A DNA stretch of 64,000 nt from Stutzerimonas stutzeri (GTDB lineage: Bacteria > Pseudomonadota > Gammaproteobacteria > Pseudomonadales > Pseudomonadaceae): contig NZ_PPXG01000007.1 of the NCBI RefSeq assembly GCF_002909485.1, forward strand, positions 1-64,000, written 5' to 3'. Numbering within the stretch: position 1 is the stretch's first letter; every line of letters begins with the position of its first letter. The notes below the pieces were generated by a model, which did no database searches, had not been told where the DNA came from, and saw only the letters and a list, made by a program, of their open reading frames with translations. This document shows, piece by piece, positions 17,078-26,901 of the stretch. The position numbers and the translations under genes were made by a program.

Positions 17078-17257
17078 TTCGCCGCGAGGGCGCGCCTCCT
17101 ACGGGCTTGGCGCGCACTCTGCTGTTGTGGGCGGCCCGACCTCGGGGCGAAGTTTCTGTCTTTCGCAGTTTGCAGCCTGCTTTCGCCGCGAGGGCGTGCC
17201 TCCTATGGGCTTGGCGCGCACCCTCTGCTGTTGTGGGAGGCCCGACCTCGGGGCGAA
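17078..17257. repeat. REPIN pair, right of RAYT
   Basis: Two REP doublets at 17078-17151 and 17182-17257. They carry CGCGAGGGCG in the left half instead of the CGCGGGGGCG of the other arrays, so they form a distinct sub-variant. Same orientation as the left array. Confidence 0.88.
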
Positions 17258-17288
17258 GCTTGATAAGCACTGAGCATTTTTTGGATAT

Positions 17289-17316
17289 AAAAAAGGCGGG
17301 CTATTAAGCCCGCCTC
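17289..17316 (-). terminator. Rho-independent terminator of deaD
   Basis: On the minus strand GGCGGGCTTAATAGCCCGCC is followed by TTTTTTAT: an 8-bp G+C stem with a U-tract, 21 bp after the helicase stop. Confidence 0.9.
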
Positions 17317-17336
17317 CTCATCTACCTAGGATGCAC

Positions 17337-19007
17337 TCAATCTTCGCGATAACGACGCAGTTTGAGCTGCTTGCCGCCGACGCGGGTGTCCTTGAGTTTG
17401 CCAAGCAGGCGCTCAAGGCCGTCTTCCGGTAGCTCGACCAGGCTGAAGCTGTCGCGCACCTGGATACGGCCGATGGCTTCACGGGCCAGGCCGCCTTCGT
17501 TCAGGATGGCGCCGAGCAAATTGCGGGCGGCGATGCCATCACGGGCACCTAGCGGAGTACGGCAGCGGGCGCGGCCTTCGGCCAGCGGGACGGGAGCGCG
17601 ACGCTCGCGGTCACCAGTACGCTCAGGACGATCCGAACGCTCGGTGCGCTCACGCGGGCTGCTGGTTGGAACCAGAGGCTGCTCTCTTTCCACCTCGGCC
17701 AAGGTCAGGGCCTGACCATTGGTGGCTTTGCGCAACAGCGCAGCGGCCAGCGCGCGCGGGCTGCAACCGATGTCGGCAACCAGCTTGTCGAGCAACTCAC
17801 CGTGGGTGGCTTCAGCATCGGCTACCAGCGGCGCGAGACTGTTGGTGAGTTTCTTGATGCGCGCATCCAGCACCTGCTGAGCATTGGGCAGGCGAGCCTC
17901 GGCTACCTTCTGATTGGTCACGCGCTCGATGACCTGCAGCATGCGGCGCTCACGCGGGGTAACCAGCAGCAGAGCACGACCTTCGCGACCAGCACGGCCG
18001 GTACGGCCGATACGGTGCACATAGGACTCCGGATCGTAGGGCATGTCCACGTTGAATACGTGGGTGATGCGTGCCACGTCGAGGCCACGAGCCGCCACGT
18101 CGGTGGCTACAACGATATCCAGGCGCCCGTCCTTGAGCGATTCGATGACGCGCTCACGCTGGTTCTGGGCGATATCGCCATTCAGTGCAGCGGCCTTGTA
18201 GCCCTTGGCTTCCAGCGCGGCGGCCAGATCCAGGGTGGCTTGCTTGGTGCGCACGAATGCGATCAGCGCGTCGAATTCTTCGACTTCCAGCAAACGCAGT
18301 ACAGCCTGGATCTTCTGATCGGCATGGACCATCAGGTGCGCCTGCTCGATACGAGCGACGGTCTGAGTCTTGGTGGCGATCTTGATGTGCTGCGGCTCAC
18401 GCAGATGCTTTTCAGCAATCGCGCGAATGGAATGCGGCAGCGTGGCGGAGAACAGAACAGTCTGACGGCTTTCCGGCATGGCTTCGAAGATCACTTCGAG
18501 GTCATCCATGAAGCCCAGTTTGAGCATCTCGTCCGCTTCGTCGAGTACCAGGAAGCGAATGGTCGACAGCAGGCCACTGTTGCGGCTCAGGTGATCGACC
18601 AGACGGCCCGGAGTCGCAACGATGACCTGTGCGCCCTGGCGGATGGCCTTGAGCTGCGGGCCCATCGGTGCGCCACCATAGACCGCGACGACGGTCAGGC
18701 CAGGCATCTGCTTGGAATAAGTCTCGAATGCGGTTGCGACCTGCAACGCCAACTCGCGAGTCGGCGCAAGGATCAGTGCCTGCACTTCCTTACGAGCGGG
18801 ATCGATTTTCGACAGGATTGGCAGTGCGAAGGCAGCGGTCTTGCCCGTGCCGGTCTGTGCCTGGCCGATCATGTCGTGGCCGCCAAGGATCACCGGGATC
18901 GCTTGGGACTGGATGGGAGATGGCTCTTCGTAGCCAACTGCACTGATGGCAGCCAGAACAGCGGAGTGAATACCGAGTGCGGCAAAGCCGCCGATTTCTT
19001 GGGTCAT
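17337..19007 (-). CDS. deaD: DEAD-box RNA helicase DeaD/CsdA
   Basis: 556 residues. Q motif (F...GYEEPSPIQ) near 10-35, motif I AQTGTGKT near 53, Ia PTRELA, II DEAD near 160, III SAT, V ATDVAARGLD and VI HRIGRTGRAGR near 330. After the two RecA lobes comes an Arg/Glu-rich linker (ERTERSDRPERTGDRERR) and a C-terminal DbpA-type RNA-binding domain (near 480-550) with IGRIQVRDSFSLVELPE. The family unwinds mRNA and rRNA during cold shock and ribosome assembly. Monocistronic: its own terminator follows and over 300 bp of leader precede it, a feature shared with autoregulated deaD/csdA leaders. An array of REPINs lies upstream. Confidence 0.93.
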   Translation of the reverse strand: MTQEIGGFAALGIHSAVLAAISAVGYEEPSPIQSQAIPVILGGHDMIGQAQTGTGKTAAFALPILSKIDPARKEVQALILAPTRELALQVATAFETYSKQMPGLTVVAVYGGAPMGPQLKAIRQGAQVIVATPGRLVDHLSRNSGLLSTIRFLVLDEADEMLKLGFMDDLEVIFEAMPESRQTVLFSATLPHSIRAIAEKHLREPQHIKIATKTQTVARIEQAHLMVHADQKIQAVLRLLEVEEFDALIAFVRTKQATLDLAAALEAKGYKAAALNGDIAQNQRERVIESLKDGRLDIVVATDVAARGLDVARITHVFNVDMPYDPESYVHRIGRTGRAGREGRALLLVTPRERRMLQVIERVTNQKVAEARLPNAQQVLDARIKKLTNSLAPLVADAEATHGELLDKLVADIGCSPRALAAALLRKATNGQALTLAEVEREQPLVPTSSPRERTERSDRPERTGDRERRAPVPLAEGRARCRTPLGARDGIAARNLLGAILNEGGLAREAIGRIQVRDSFSLVELPEDGLERLLGKLKDTRVGGKQLKLRRYRED

Positions 19008-19312
19008 GGGTCTTGTCTCTGATGCTCCGCAAGACCCATTGTTCCGAAGCTGCGCATGCCGTGTAAAACCCGAGGGTCACCCTGGCAGCCTGGTCGGCGG
19101 GGTTGCGAAAACGAATGAATGATGAATCGTCAAGGATAGCCCGCTCGAAGCGGACAGCAGCCGAAGCAGCGCTTCGTGTGTTGCAGTACCTGAACGCAGG
19201 CTGGTTTGCAGCCGGCGCGTACTATACCGGATTAACGTGACGCTGTGCGTGTATTTTACAGGGGCGATTAGTGATCACCCCTGGCCCACTCTTGCAGGCT
19301 TGCAGCCTGCCT
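19008..19312 (-). other. Long untranslated leader/promoter region of deaD
   Basis: 305 bp with no supported ORF between deaD and the REPIN array. It is less G+C-rich than the array and contains short self-complementary stretches (for example around 19136-19175). Long structured leaders are known for deaD/csdA in other bacteria; whether this one is regulatory is inference. Confidence 0.4.
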
Positions 19313-19972
19313 TTCGCCGCGGGGGCGCGCCTCCTACGGTTTGGCGTGCACTCTGGTGCTGTTGTGGGAGGCCCGGTGTCGGGGCGAAGCTTTTGCTTTG
19401 GTAGGCCTGCAGCCCGCCATCGCCGCGGGAGCGCGCCTCCCATGGTTTTGTGGGCACTCTGGCGCTGTTGTGGGAGGCCCGACCTCGGGGCGAGGCTCTT
19501 GCTATGGCAGGCTTGCAGCCTCCATTCGCCGCGGGGGCGCGCCTCCTACGGTTTGGCGTGCACTCTGGTGCTGTTGTGGGAGGCCCGGTGTCGGGGCGAA
19601 GCTTTTGCTTTGGTAGGCCTGCAGCCCGCCATCGCCGCGGGGGCGCGCCCCCCATGGTTTGGTGTGCACTCTGGTGCCGTTGTGGGAGGCCCGACCTCGG
19701 GGCGAAGCTCCTGCTTTGGCAGGCTTGCAGCCTCCATTCGCCGCGGGGGGCGCCTCCTGCGGTTTGGTGTGCACTCTGGCGTTGTTGTGGGAGGCCCGAC
19801 CTCGGGGCGAAGCTTTTGCTTTGGCAGGCTTGCAGCCTGCCATCGCCGCGGGGGCGCGCCTCCTACGAGGTTGGTAAGCGCTCTCTGCTGTTGTGGGAGG
19901 CCCGACCTCGGGGCGAAGCTGTTGCTTTGATAGGCTTGCGGCCTGTCTTCATAACGGGGCGCGGCTCCTAAA
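19313..19972. repeat. Tandem REPIN array, 6 doublets, 106-bp period
   Basis: Doublets at 19313-19388, 19419-19494, 19525-19600, 19631-19706, 19737-19811 and 19842-19917; starts are 106, 106, 106, 106 and 105 bp apart. A decayed half-unit (ACGGGGCGCGGCTCCTAAAG) follows at about 19953. Units alternate between right ends GGCCCGGTGTCGGGGCG and GGCCCGACCTCGGGGCG and between TTCGCC and ATCGCC left ends, suggesting that a two-unit block was duplicated. Same family as the arrays flanking the RAYT 2.3 kb away. Confidence 0.9.
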
Positions 19973-20102
19973 GCTTTGGCGGCCCGCTGATGATGTCGAA
20001 CATACTCGACCGCCTGGTGCAAACCTCGGCAACACGGGCGCTACGGCGATAGAAAGCGCATCGACACGTCATAGCAGCCGACGCGCCAGCTTGGCGCAGC
20101 GA

Positions 20103-20852
20103 TCAGCTCGCAGGCCGTAGCGCCCCAATCAGTGATTCGAGCGAATAGCCAAGACGTGGCGCAAGCGCTTCGGCGCGCTGACGCAGCCCGACCATATCCA
20201 GTTGCTGATCGAGATCCGCCGGCACCAATAGCACCACGTTGCCCTCCTTCACCGAGCACTCCCAGTAGTGCCGGTGATAGAGGCCGCGCAGCAATGCCGC
20301 ACCAAGGGGGCGGTCATCGTCGGTGCCCCACTGATTGATGATCAGCCAGCCGTCAGGGTTGAGCTTCTCCTGGCAGCGCTTGAGGAACGACCAGGCCAGA
20401 TGCGCGGCATCCGGGCCCGCGTCGTTGTACAGGTCGACGAAAATCAGGTCGGAACTCTCGGCGGTATCCAGCAACTCGGTTGCATCGCCGATACGAATGT
20501 ACAGGCGCGAGTCGTTCTGCAGGCCCAGATAGCGCATCGCAAGCTCTGGCACCGCCGGACGCAGCTCGATGACCTCGACGTCCTCCAGCGGCAGGAACTG
20601 CAGGCAAGCCTGAGTCAGATTGCCTCCGCCCAGCCCGAGAAATAGCGCCGTCTCCGGCTCCGCATGACAAAGCCCGCCCAGCAGCATGGCGCGGGTGTAG
20701 TCATACTCCAGCCAGGCGGGATCGGCTGTGAAGACGCAGCTCTGCTCGATCGCAGCACCAAACTCCAGGAAGCGATACTCCCCCACTTCCAGCACGCGAA
20801 TGAGCCCGAACGCGTCATGCACCTCGGCGAGCAAACGCTCCTCTTTGTCCAT
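20103..20852 (-). CDS. Spermidine synthase-like methyltransferase-fold protein
   Basis: 249 residues from the ATG at 20852. The aminopropyltransferase/methyltransferase fold is recognisable: ETALFLGLGGGNLTQA near residue 70 (glycine loop), EVIELRPAVPELA near 97 (acidic residue after strand 2) and SSDLIFVDLYNDAG near 137. It lacks the N-terminal beta-strand domain of full spermidine synthases (about 280-290 residues) and belongs to the SpeE-like group of unknown substrate found next to DAHP synthase and deaD in pseudomonads. It is divergent from the DAHP synthase gene. Aminopropyl transfer is not certain. Confidence 0.75.
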   Translation of the reverse strand: MDKEERLLAEVHDAFGLIRVLEVGEYRFLEFGAAIEQSCVFTADPAWLEYDYTRAMLLGGLCHAEPETALFLGLGGGNLTQACLQFLPLEDVEVIELRPAVPELAMRYLGLQNDSRLYIRIGDATELLDTAESSDLIFVDLYNDAGPDAAHLAWSFLKRCQEKLNPDGWLIINQWGTDDDRPLGAALLRGLYHRHYWECSVKEGNVVLLVPADLDQQLDMVGLRQRAEALAPRLGYSLESLIGALRPAS

Positions 20853-20986
20853 CAATGTGCTCCACAGCTATCCGATCACCGGTGTTTCGGCGAAGCGCAT
20901 CTTACGCAGGCCTATAGGCCATCGCTATCTCCGGGGGCCAAGCGCTTCAGGTAAAATCGCCGCACTTTTTAGGAATTGGAACGATC

Positions 20987-22336
20987 ATGAACGACGCGTG
21001 GAGCCCCGAAAGCTGGAGAAGCAAGCCGATCCAGCAACAGCCCGTATACCCGGATGCCGACCATCTCAAGCGCGTCGAACATACTTTGGCCGGATTGCCA
21101 CCCTTGGTATTCGCCGGCGAAGCGCGCGAGCTGAAGCGGCAGTTTGCCGAGGTGACCCAGGGCCGTGCGTTTCTGCTCCAGGGCGGCGATTGTGCCGAGA
21201 GCTTCGCCGAATTCTCCGCCACCAAGATTCGCGACACCTTCAAGGTGCTGTTGCAGATGGCCATCGTCATGACCTTTGCCGCCGGCTGCCCGGTAGTGAA
21301 GGTGGGACGCATGGCCGGTCAGTTTGCCAAGCCGCGTTCGGCCGGCGACGAGACCATCGATGGCGTGACCTTGCCGGCGTACCGTGGCGACATCGTCAAT
21401 GGCATCGACTTCAATGAAAAAAGCCGCGTGCCGGACCCGGAGCGCCTGCTGCAGGCCTACCACCAGTCGACCTCCAGCCTGAACCTGCTGCGCGCCTTCG
21501 CCCAAGGCGGTTTTGCCGACCTGCACCAGGTGCATCAGTGGAACCTGGACTTCATCGCCAACTCGTTACTGGCCGAGAAGTACCACCAGCTCGGCGCACG
21601 CATCGACGAAACACTGAAATTCATGCGGGCATGCGGCCTTGATGGCGCACCGCAGTTGCGCGAAACCAGCTTCTTCACTGCCCATGAGGCGCTGCTGCTC
21701 AACTACGAGCAGGCATTCGTCCGCCAGGACAGCCTCAGCGGCGGTTGGTACGACTGCTCCGCACACATGCTGTGGATCGGTGACCGCACGCGTCAGCTGG
21801 ACGGCGCGCATGTCGAGTTCCTACGCGGCGTGGGCAACCCCATCGGCGTGAAGGTCGGGCCGAGCATGGACAGCGATGAGCTGATCCGCCTGATCGACAT
21901 CCTCAACCCACAGAACGATCCGGGCCGCCTGAATCTGATCGTACGCATGGGTGCCGACAAGGTCGAAGCTGGCCTGCCGCGACTGGTGCGTGCAGTGCAG
22001 AACGAAGGTCGCCATGTGCTGTGGAGTTCCGACCCAATGCACGGCAATACAATGAAGGCCTCCAGCGGCTACAAGACTCGGGACTTCGAGAAGGTGCTTG
22101 CCGAAGTCCGCCAGTTCTTCGATGTACACCGTGCCGAGGGCAGCTATCCCGGCGGCATACACATTGAGATGACCGGTCAGAACGTGACCGAGTGCATCGG
22201 TGGTTCGCGGCCGATCACCGAGGCCGGCCTCAGTGATCGCTACCACACCCATTGCGACCCGCGACTCAACGCCGATCAGTCGCTGGAAATGGCCTTCATG
22301 ATCGCCGAGACACTGAAGCAGCTGCGCCCCAACTGA
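20987..22336 (+). CDS. Class II 3-deoxy-7-phosphoheptulonate (DAHP) synthase
   Basis: 449 residues, plant/phzC-type rather than AroFGH-type. It condenses phosphoenolpyruvate with erythrose-4-phosphate as the first step of the shikimate pathway. Motifs: the metal Cys in [11 protein letters not shown] near residue 68, [15 protein letters not shown] near 105, the [10 protein letters not shown] and RMGADKVE segments near 287 and 322, [10 protein letters not shown] with metal His near 346, and [15 protein letters not shown] near 385. The start at 20987 lies after a short AT-rich leader. It is followed by a REP-like inverted pair and a bidirectional terminator shared with efp. Confidence 0.95.
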   Translation: MNDAWSPESWRSKPIQQQPVYPDADHLKRVEHTLAGLPPLVFAGEARELKRQFAEVTQGRAFLLQGGDCAESFAEFSATKIRDTFKVLLQMAIVMTFAAGCPVVKVGRMAGQFAKPRSAGDETIDGVTLPAYRGDIVNGIDFNEKSRVPDPERLLQAYHQSTSSLNLLRAFAQGGFADLHQVHQWNLDFIANSLLAEKYHQLGARIDETLKFMRACGLDGAPQLRETSFFTAHEALLLNYEQAFVRQDSLSGGWYDCSAHMLWIGDRTRQLDGAHVEFLRGVGNPIGVKVGPSMDSDELIRLIDILNPQNDPGRLNLIVRMGADKVEAGLPRLVRAVQNEGRHVLWSSDPMHGNTMKASSGYKTRDFEKVLAEVRQFFDVHRAEGSYPGGIHIEMTGQNVTECIGGSRPITEAGLSDRYHTHCDPRLNADQSLEMAFMIAETLKQLRPN

Positions 22337-22433
22337 CGGTTTTGGCAACAGCCGTCTTGGTGTCGGGAACTAAGGCATCGCAGCTGCGACGCTGTGAAGG
22401 TAGGCCCTGTCAGCTGCGTCACCGAGCGATCCT

Positions 22434-22518
22434 TGGTGGGCTGAAGCCCACCCTACGCACGAGCGGTTCGGCACAGAGGGCGGGCTATAACGCTGTAGGG
22501 TGGGCTTCAGCCCACCAG
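22434..22518. repeat. Inverted pair of REP-like palindromes
   Basis: TGGTGGGCTGAAGCCCACC-CTAC at 22434-22457 and its inverted copy GTAG-GGTGGGCTTCAGCCCACC at 22495-22518, each itself palindromic, separated by 37 bp. They are unrelated in sequence to the REPINs at 16-20 kb and therefore belong to a second REP family. Confidence 0.8.
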
Positions 22519-22552
22519 TTCGTGCACTCACCATCCACCCGATAGTGCGCAC

Positions 22553-22583
22553 AAAAAAGCCCGGCGCTGGGCCGGGCTTTTTT
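22553..22583. terminator. Bidirectional terminator between DAHP synthase and efp
   Basis: AAAAAAGCCCGGC-GCTG-GGCCGGGCTTTTTT: a strong G+C stem with A-tract on one side and T-tract on the other, placed between convergent genes, so it can end transcription in both directions. Confidence 0.95.
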
Positions 22584-22603
22584 CGAGCGGTCTGCGAGGC
22601 CTA

Positions 22604-23170
22604 TCAGGCCTTGACGCGGGACTTATACTCGCCGGTACGGGTGTCGATTTCGATCGAGTCACCGATTTCGCAGAAAGCGGAAACCTGCAGCTCGGCACCG
22701 TTCTTCAGGCGAGCGGTCTTCATAACCTTGCCGGAGGTGTCGCCACGGACGGACGGCTCGGTGTAAACGATTTCGCGAACGATGGTGGTCGGCAGCTCGA
22801 CGGAGATCACCTTGTCGTTGTAGAAAACGGCTTCGCAGACGTCGGTCATGCCGTCTTCGATGAAGGTCATTACGCCTTCGAGATCGTCTTTCTCGATTTC
22901 GTACTGGTTGAACTCGTCGTCCATGAACACATACAGCGGGTCGGCGAAGTAGGAATAGGTCACTTCCTTACGCTCGAGGATGACCGGCTCCAGCTTGTCG
23001 TCAGCCTTGTAAACGGTCTCGGTAGCCGAACCGTTGAGCAGGTTCTTCAGCTTCATCTTGACCACGGCACTGTTACGACCGGACTTGTTGAACTCGGCTT
23101 TCTGGATGACCCAGGGTGCGCCGTTGATGATGGCCACCTGGCCGGCACGGAACTCTTGTGCGGTTTTCAT
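22604..23170 (-). CDS. efp: Elongation factor P (arginine type)
   Basis: 188 residues, full length, three beta-barrel domains. EF-P binds between the P and E sites and rescues ribosomes stalled at polyproline. The modified loop reads [10 protein letters not shown] with Arg at position 32, the residue that EarP rhamnosylates, instead of the Lys of the EpmA/B branch. The C-terminal signature region [14 protein letters not shown] is present near 170-183. earP lies 45 bp upstream on the same strand, so the target and its modifying enzyme are probably co-transcribed. Ends at a bidirectional terminator. Confidence 0.98.
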   Translation of the reverse strand: MKTAQEFRAGQVAIINGAPWVIQKAEFNKSGRNSAVVKMKLKNLLNGSATETVYKADDKLEPVILERKEVTYSYFADPLYVFMDDEFNQYEIEKDDLEGVMTFIEDGMTDVCEAVFYNDKVISVELPTTIVREIVYTEPSVRGDTSGKVMKTARLKNGAELQVSAFCEIGDSIEIDTRTGEYKSRVKA

Positions 23171-23215
23171 ACGAAATATCCGAAGGGAATTAGAGACAAA
23201 AAAACAGGCCGCGTA

Positions 23216-24361
23216 TCATAGCCAATCTGTGTAAAAAAACACCAGCTTTCCGGCCAGGTCGCCATTGGCTACCTGTTCGTGCGTCCAGCCCTGGGAGTGC
23301 GCGAGCAGCGCCGGATATTCCCGCATCAAAGCGTGCCAAGCCTCGCCCGCGCCCTCCCCCATGTTCCAAGCTCGCCAGAATCCTCGCAGCGCGACATCAG
23401 CAGCCGTCGGCAGTCCATGCGCGTACAGATCGAGGAAGGCATTGAGCTTGTCCCAGTGGGCGTCGTCTTCCTGAGGATAGATATGCCACACCAGCGGTCG
23501 GCCGGCCCACTGGGCGCGAATGAAAGACTCCTCGCCCCGCACCGCATTGAAGTCGCAGCTCCACAGCAGCAGGTCGTACTCGTCCTGGGTCATGAACGGC
23601 ACGATATTCAGCTGAAGACTGCCGCGCTGGTGGTGCTCACCAACTTGCACCTTTGGTAAACCGAGCCAGGCGGCGACATCACCAAGTACCCGCCCCTCTG
23701 GAACCAACAGCTGATTGACGTGCGAATCAGCCGCTAGCGCGTCCAGCCAGCCCGCAACTGCAGGGTTCTCATAAGCGAACAGCGAAAGCAGGCGTGAGCC
23801 CGGCTTTCGCACCACCCCCAGCGTAGCGAGAAAATCAGCCTGCTGCGCCACATCACCCTGGAACTCCGCACGCCGCAGCATCAGATCAGCCTCACGGATG
23901 AGGCCGCCGGTCTGCGCTTCAAAGCCGGGGAAGAAAAAGTACTTTTGCAGTCCGTTCGCCTGAAGTGACGGCAGTGCATGGCAGCCGACGATCCAATCCT
24001 CGGCGCTCAGGTACTCTAGATTCAACCAGAGGATTCGCCGGCCGCTCGCAGCCATCGCATTGATGTACGGTTGAGGCAAGCTGCAGGCAAACGCTTCGAT
24101 GACCACATCGACGGGATCAGCACCTGGCCACGTCTTGGGCCAGAGCCTGACATCAACGCCCTCATATGTTTGCTGCTCGGCGTTGGCATTGGCCGCAGGG
24201 CAGAGCCGAGCGAACGTGACCAGATCGTCTACCCAGAGCCGCACCTCCTGGCCATGCTCTGCCGCCAGCTGTCGGGCCAGGCGCCAGGTGACGCCGATGT
24301 CGCCAAAGTTATCCACGACAGCGCAAAAGATGTCCCACTTCGCTTTGACAGACAAACCCAT
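23216..24361 (-). CDS. earP: EarP, EF-P arginine rhamnosyltransferase
   Basis: About 381 residues. The GT-B enzyme uses dTDP-rhamnose to modify Arg32 of EF-P. The N-terminal WDIFCAVVDNFGDIGVTWRL segment carries the paired Asp residues needed for catalysis, and the C-terminal donor site includes VRGEESFIRAQWAGRPLVW near residue 285. Two starts compete: the ATG at 24361, only 1 nt after AGGAG, and a TTG at 24355, 6 nt after it, which is better spaced and yields MSVKAKWDIF. I give the ATG as the conservative choice. Directly upstream of efp on the same strand. Confidence 0.93.
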   Translation of the reverse strand: MGLSVKAKWDIFCAVVDNFGDIGVTWRLARQLAAEHGQEVRLWVDDLVTFARLCPAANANAEQQTYEGVDVRLWPKTWPGADPVDVVIEAFACSLPQPYINAMAASGRRILWLNLEYLSAEDWIVGCHALPSLQANGLQKYFFFPGFEAQTGGLIREADLMLRRAEFQGDVAQQADFLATLGVVRKPGSRLLSLFAYENPAVAGWLDALAADSHVNQLLVPEGRVLGDVAAWLGLPKVQVGEHHQRGSLQLNIVPFMTQDEYDLLLWSCDFNAVRGEESFIRAQWAGRPLVWHIYPQEDDAHWDKLNAFLDLYAHGLPTAADVALRGFWRAWNMGEGAGEAWHALMREYPALLAHSQGWTHEQVANGDLAGKLVFFYTDWL

Positions 24362-24434
24362 GCTCCTCAAACAGATAAAGGCACTTCACGTCTTTTGAAA
24401 ATGCTGCGCAGGATACAAGGTTGAGCCAGCCGCC

Positions 24435-24446
24435 GGGGGGGGGGGG
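24435..24446. repeat. G12 homopolymer tract
   Basis: Twelve consecutive G within CCG-G-CGAGG, 74 bp upstream of earP in a non-coding interval. Long mononucleotide runs are rare in such genomes and prone to slippage; an assembly length error is also possible. Confidence 0.8.
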
Positions 24447-24460
24447 CGAGGCATAGGTAA

Positions 24461-25984
<1,524 letters not shown>

Positions 25985-26089
25985 GCGCAAGCACCGCGGC
26001 TGATCCGGGCCTGACCCAGGTCAGCCGCGCATCCAGACCGGCTGCTATCATCGCGCGCTTTGTGCATTGCCCCCTTCAGCGGAGTCTCG

Positions 26090-26899
26090 ATGAATCCCTC
26101 CACCCTGATCGGCATCCTCGCGAGCATCGGCCTGCTCGCTGTCGTCATGCTCTTTGCAGCCAAAGAACCTGCAATGTTCATCGACCTGCCCAGCCTTGGC
26201 ATCGTCCTGGTCGGCACATTGGCGGCCACCTTTATCAGCTACCCATTACGCGAGGTCACGCGGGTATTCGGGCTGATATGGACCGTAATGCGTAACGAGC
26301 GGCTGTATACCCGTCAGGATCTGGATGAGCTGGTTCAGATATCCCGACTGTGGATCAGCGGAGATCTCGTCGCCGTGGAAAAGGCAGTCGAGCAGGTCAG
26401 TAATCCGTTTCTACGCACGGGCGTCCAGCTGGTGATCGACAATACGCCGGAAGAGGACATCCTGGACGTGCTGCAATGGCGGATCGCTCGTTTGCGTGCC
26501 CGTGAAAACGCCGAGGCGCAGCTGTTTCGCGCCATGGCCAGCTATGCGCCGGCATTCGGCATGATCGGCACGCTGGTGGGACTGATCAACCTGATGTTCA
26601 TGCTCGGCAGTGGCGACATGGATCTGATCGGCCGCAGCCTCGCGGTCGCATTGATGACCACCTTCTATGGTGTGTTGCTGGCCAACCTGATTCTCAAGCC
26701 GGTCGCCGTGAAGCTGGAACGGCGCACCGAGCAGCGCGTGGCACTTATGAACCTGGTGATGCAGGGCATTTCGATGATGTGCAACCGCCGCAGCCCCGCT
26801 TACATGCGAGAAACGCTGAAGTCATTCATTGCCCACCATGACGACGAGATCCGCGACGGCACCCCCGTCGCGCCGCGCGTCAAACCGCAGGGTGATTGA
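26090..26899 (+). CDS. MotA/PomA-type stator proton/sodium channel subunit
   Basis: 269 residues from the ATG at 26090 (GGAG 5-6 nt upstream). Four membrane segments: about 3-22, 30-52, 155-175 and 188-208. The cytoplasmic loop contains RIARLRARENAEAQLFRAMASYAPAFG, and the pore region MIGTLVGLINLMFMLG is close to PomA/MotA. It would pair with the OmpA-domain protein encoded 2 bp downstream to form a 5:2 ion-driven stator around peptidoglycan. Not beside other flagellar genes, so it may be an accessory stator or a non-flagellar one. Confidence 0.85.
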   Translation: MNPSTLIGILASIGLLAVVMLFAAKEPAMFIDLPSLGIVLVGTLAATFISYPLREVTRVFGLIWTVMRNERLYTRQDLDELVQISRLWISGDLVAVEKAVEQVSNPFLRTGVQLVIDNTPEEDILDVLQWRIARLRARENAEAQLFRAMASYAPAFGMIGTLVGLINLMFMLGSGDMDLIGRSLAVALMTTFYGVLLANLILKPVAVKLERRTEQRVALMNLVMQGISMMCNRRSPAYMRETLKSFIAHHDDEIRDGTPVAPRVKPQGD

Positions 26900-26901
26900 G
26901 G

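Noticed and set aside
16110..19971. Several long ORFs running through the repeat arrays (for example at 16110, 19271 and 19450)
   Set aside because: They translate the REP consensus in different frames because 106 is not a multiple of three; no Shine-Dalgarno, no family, coding signal absent. Only the RAYT frame from 16590 is real.
16157..19972. CRISPR arrays
   Set aside because: The repeat units are 75 bp, palindromic doublets with a 106-bp period and conserved spacers; no cas genes lie near. They match REPINs.
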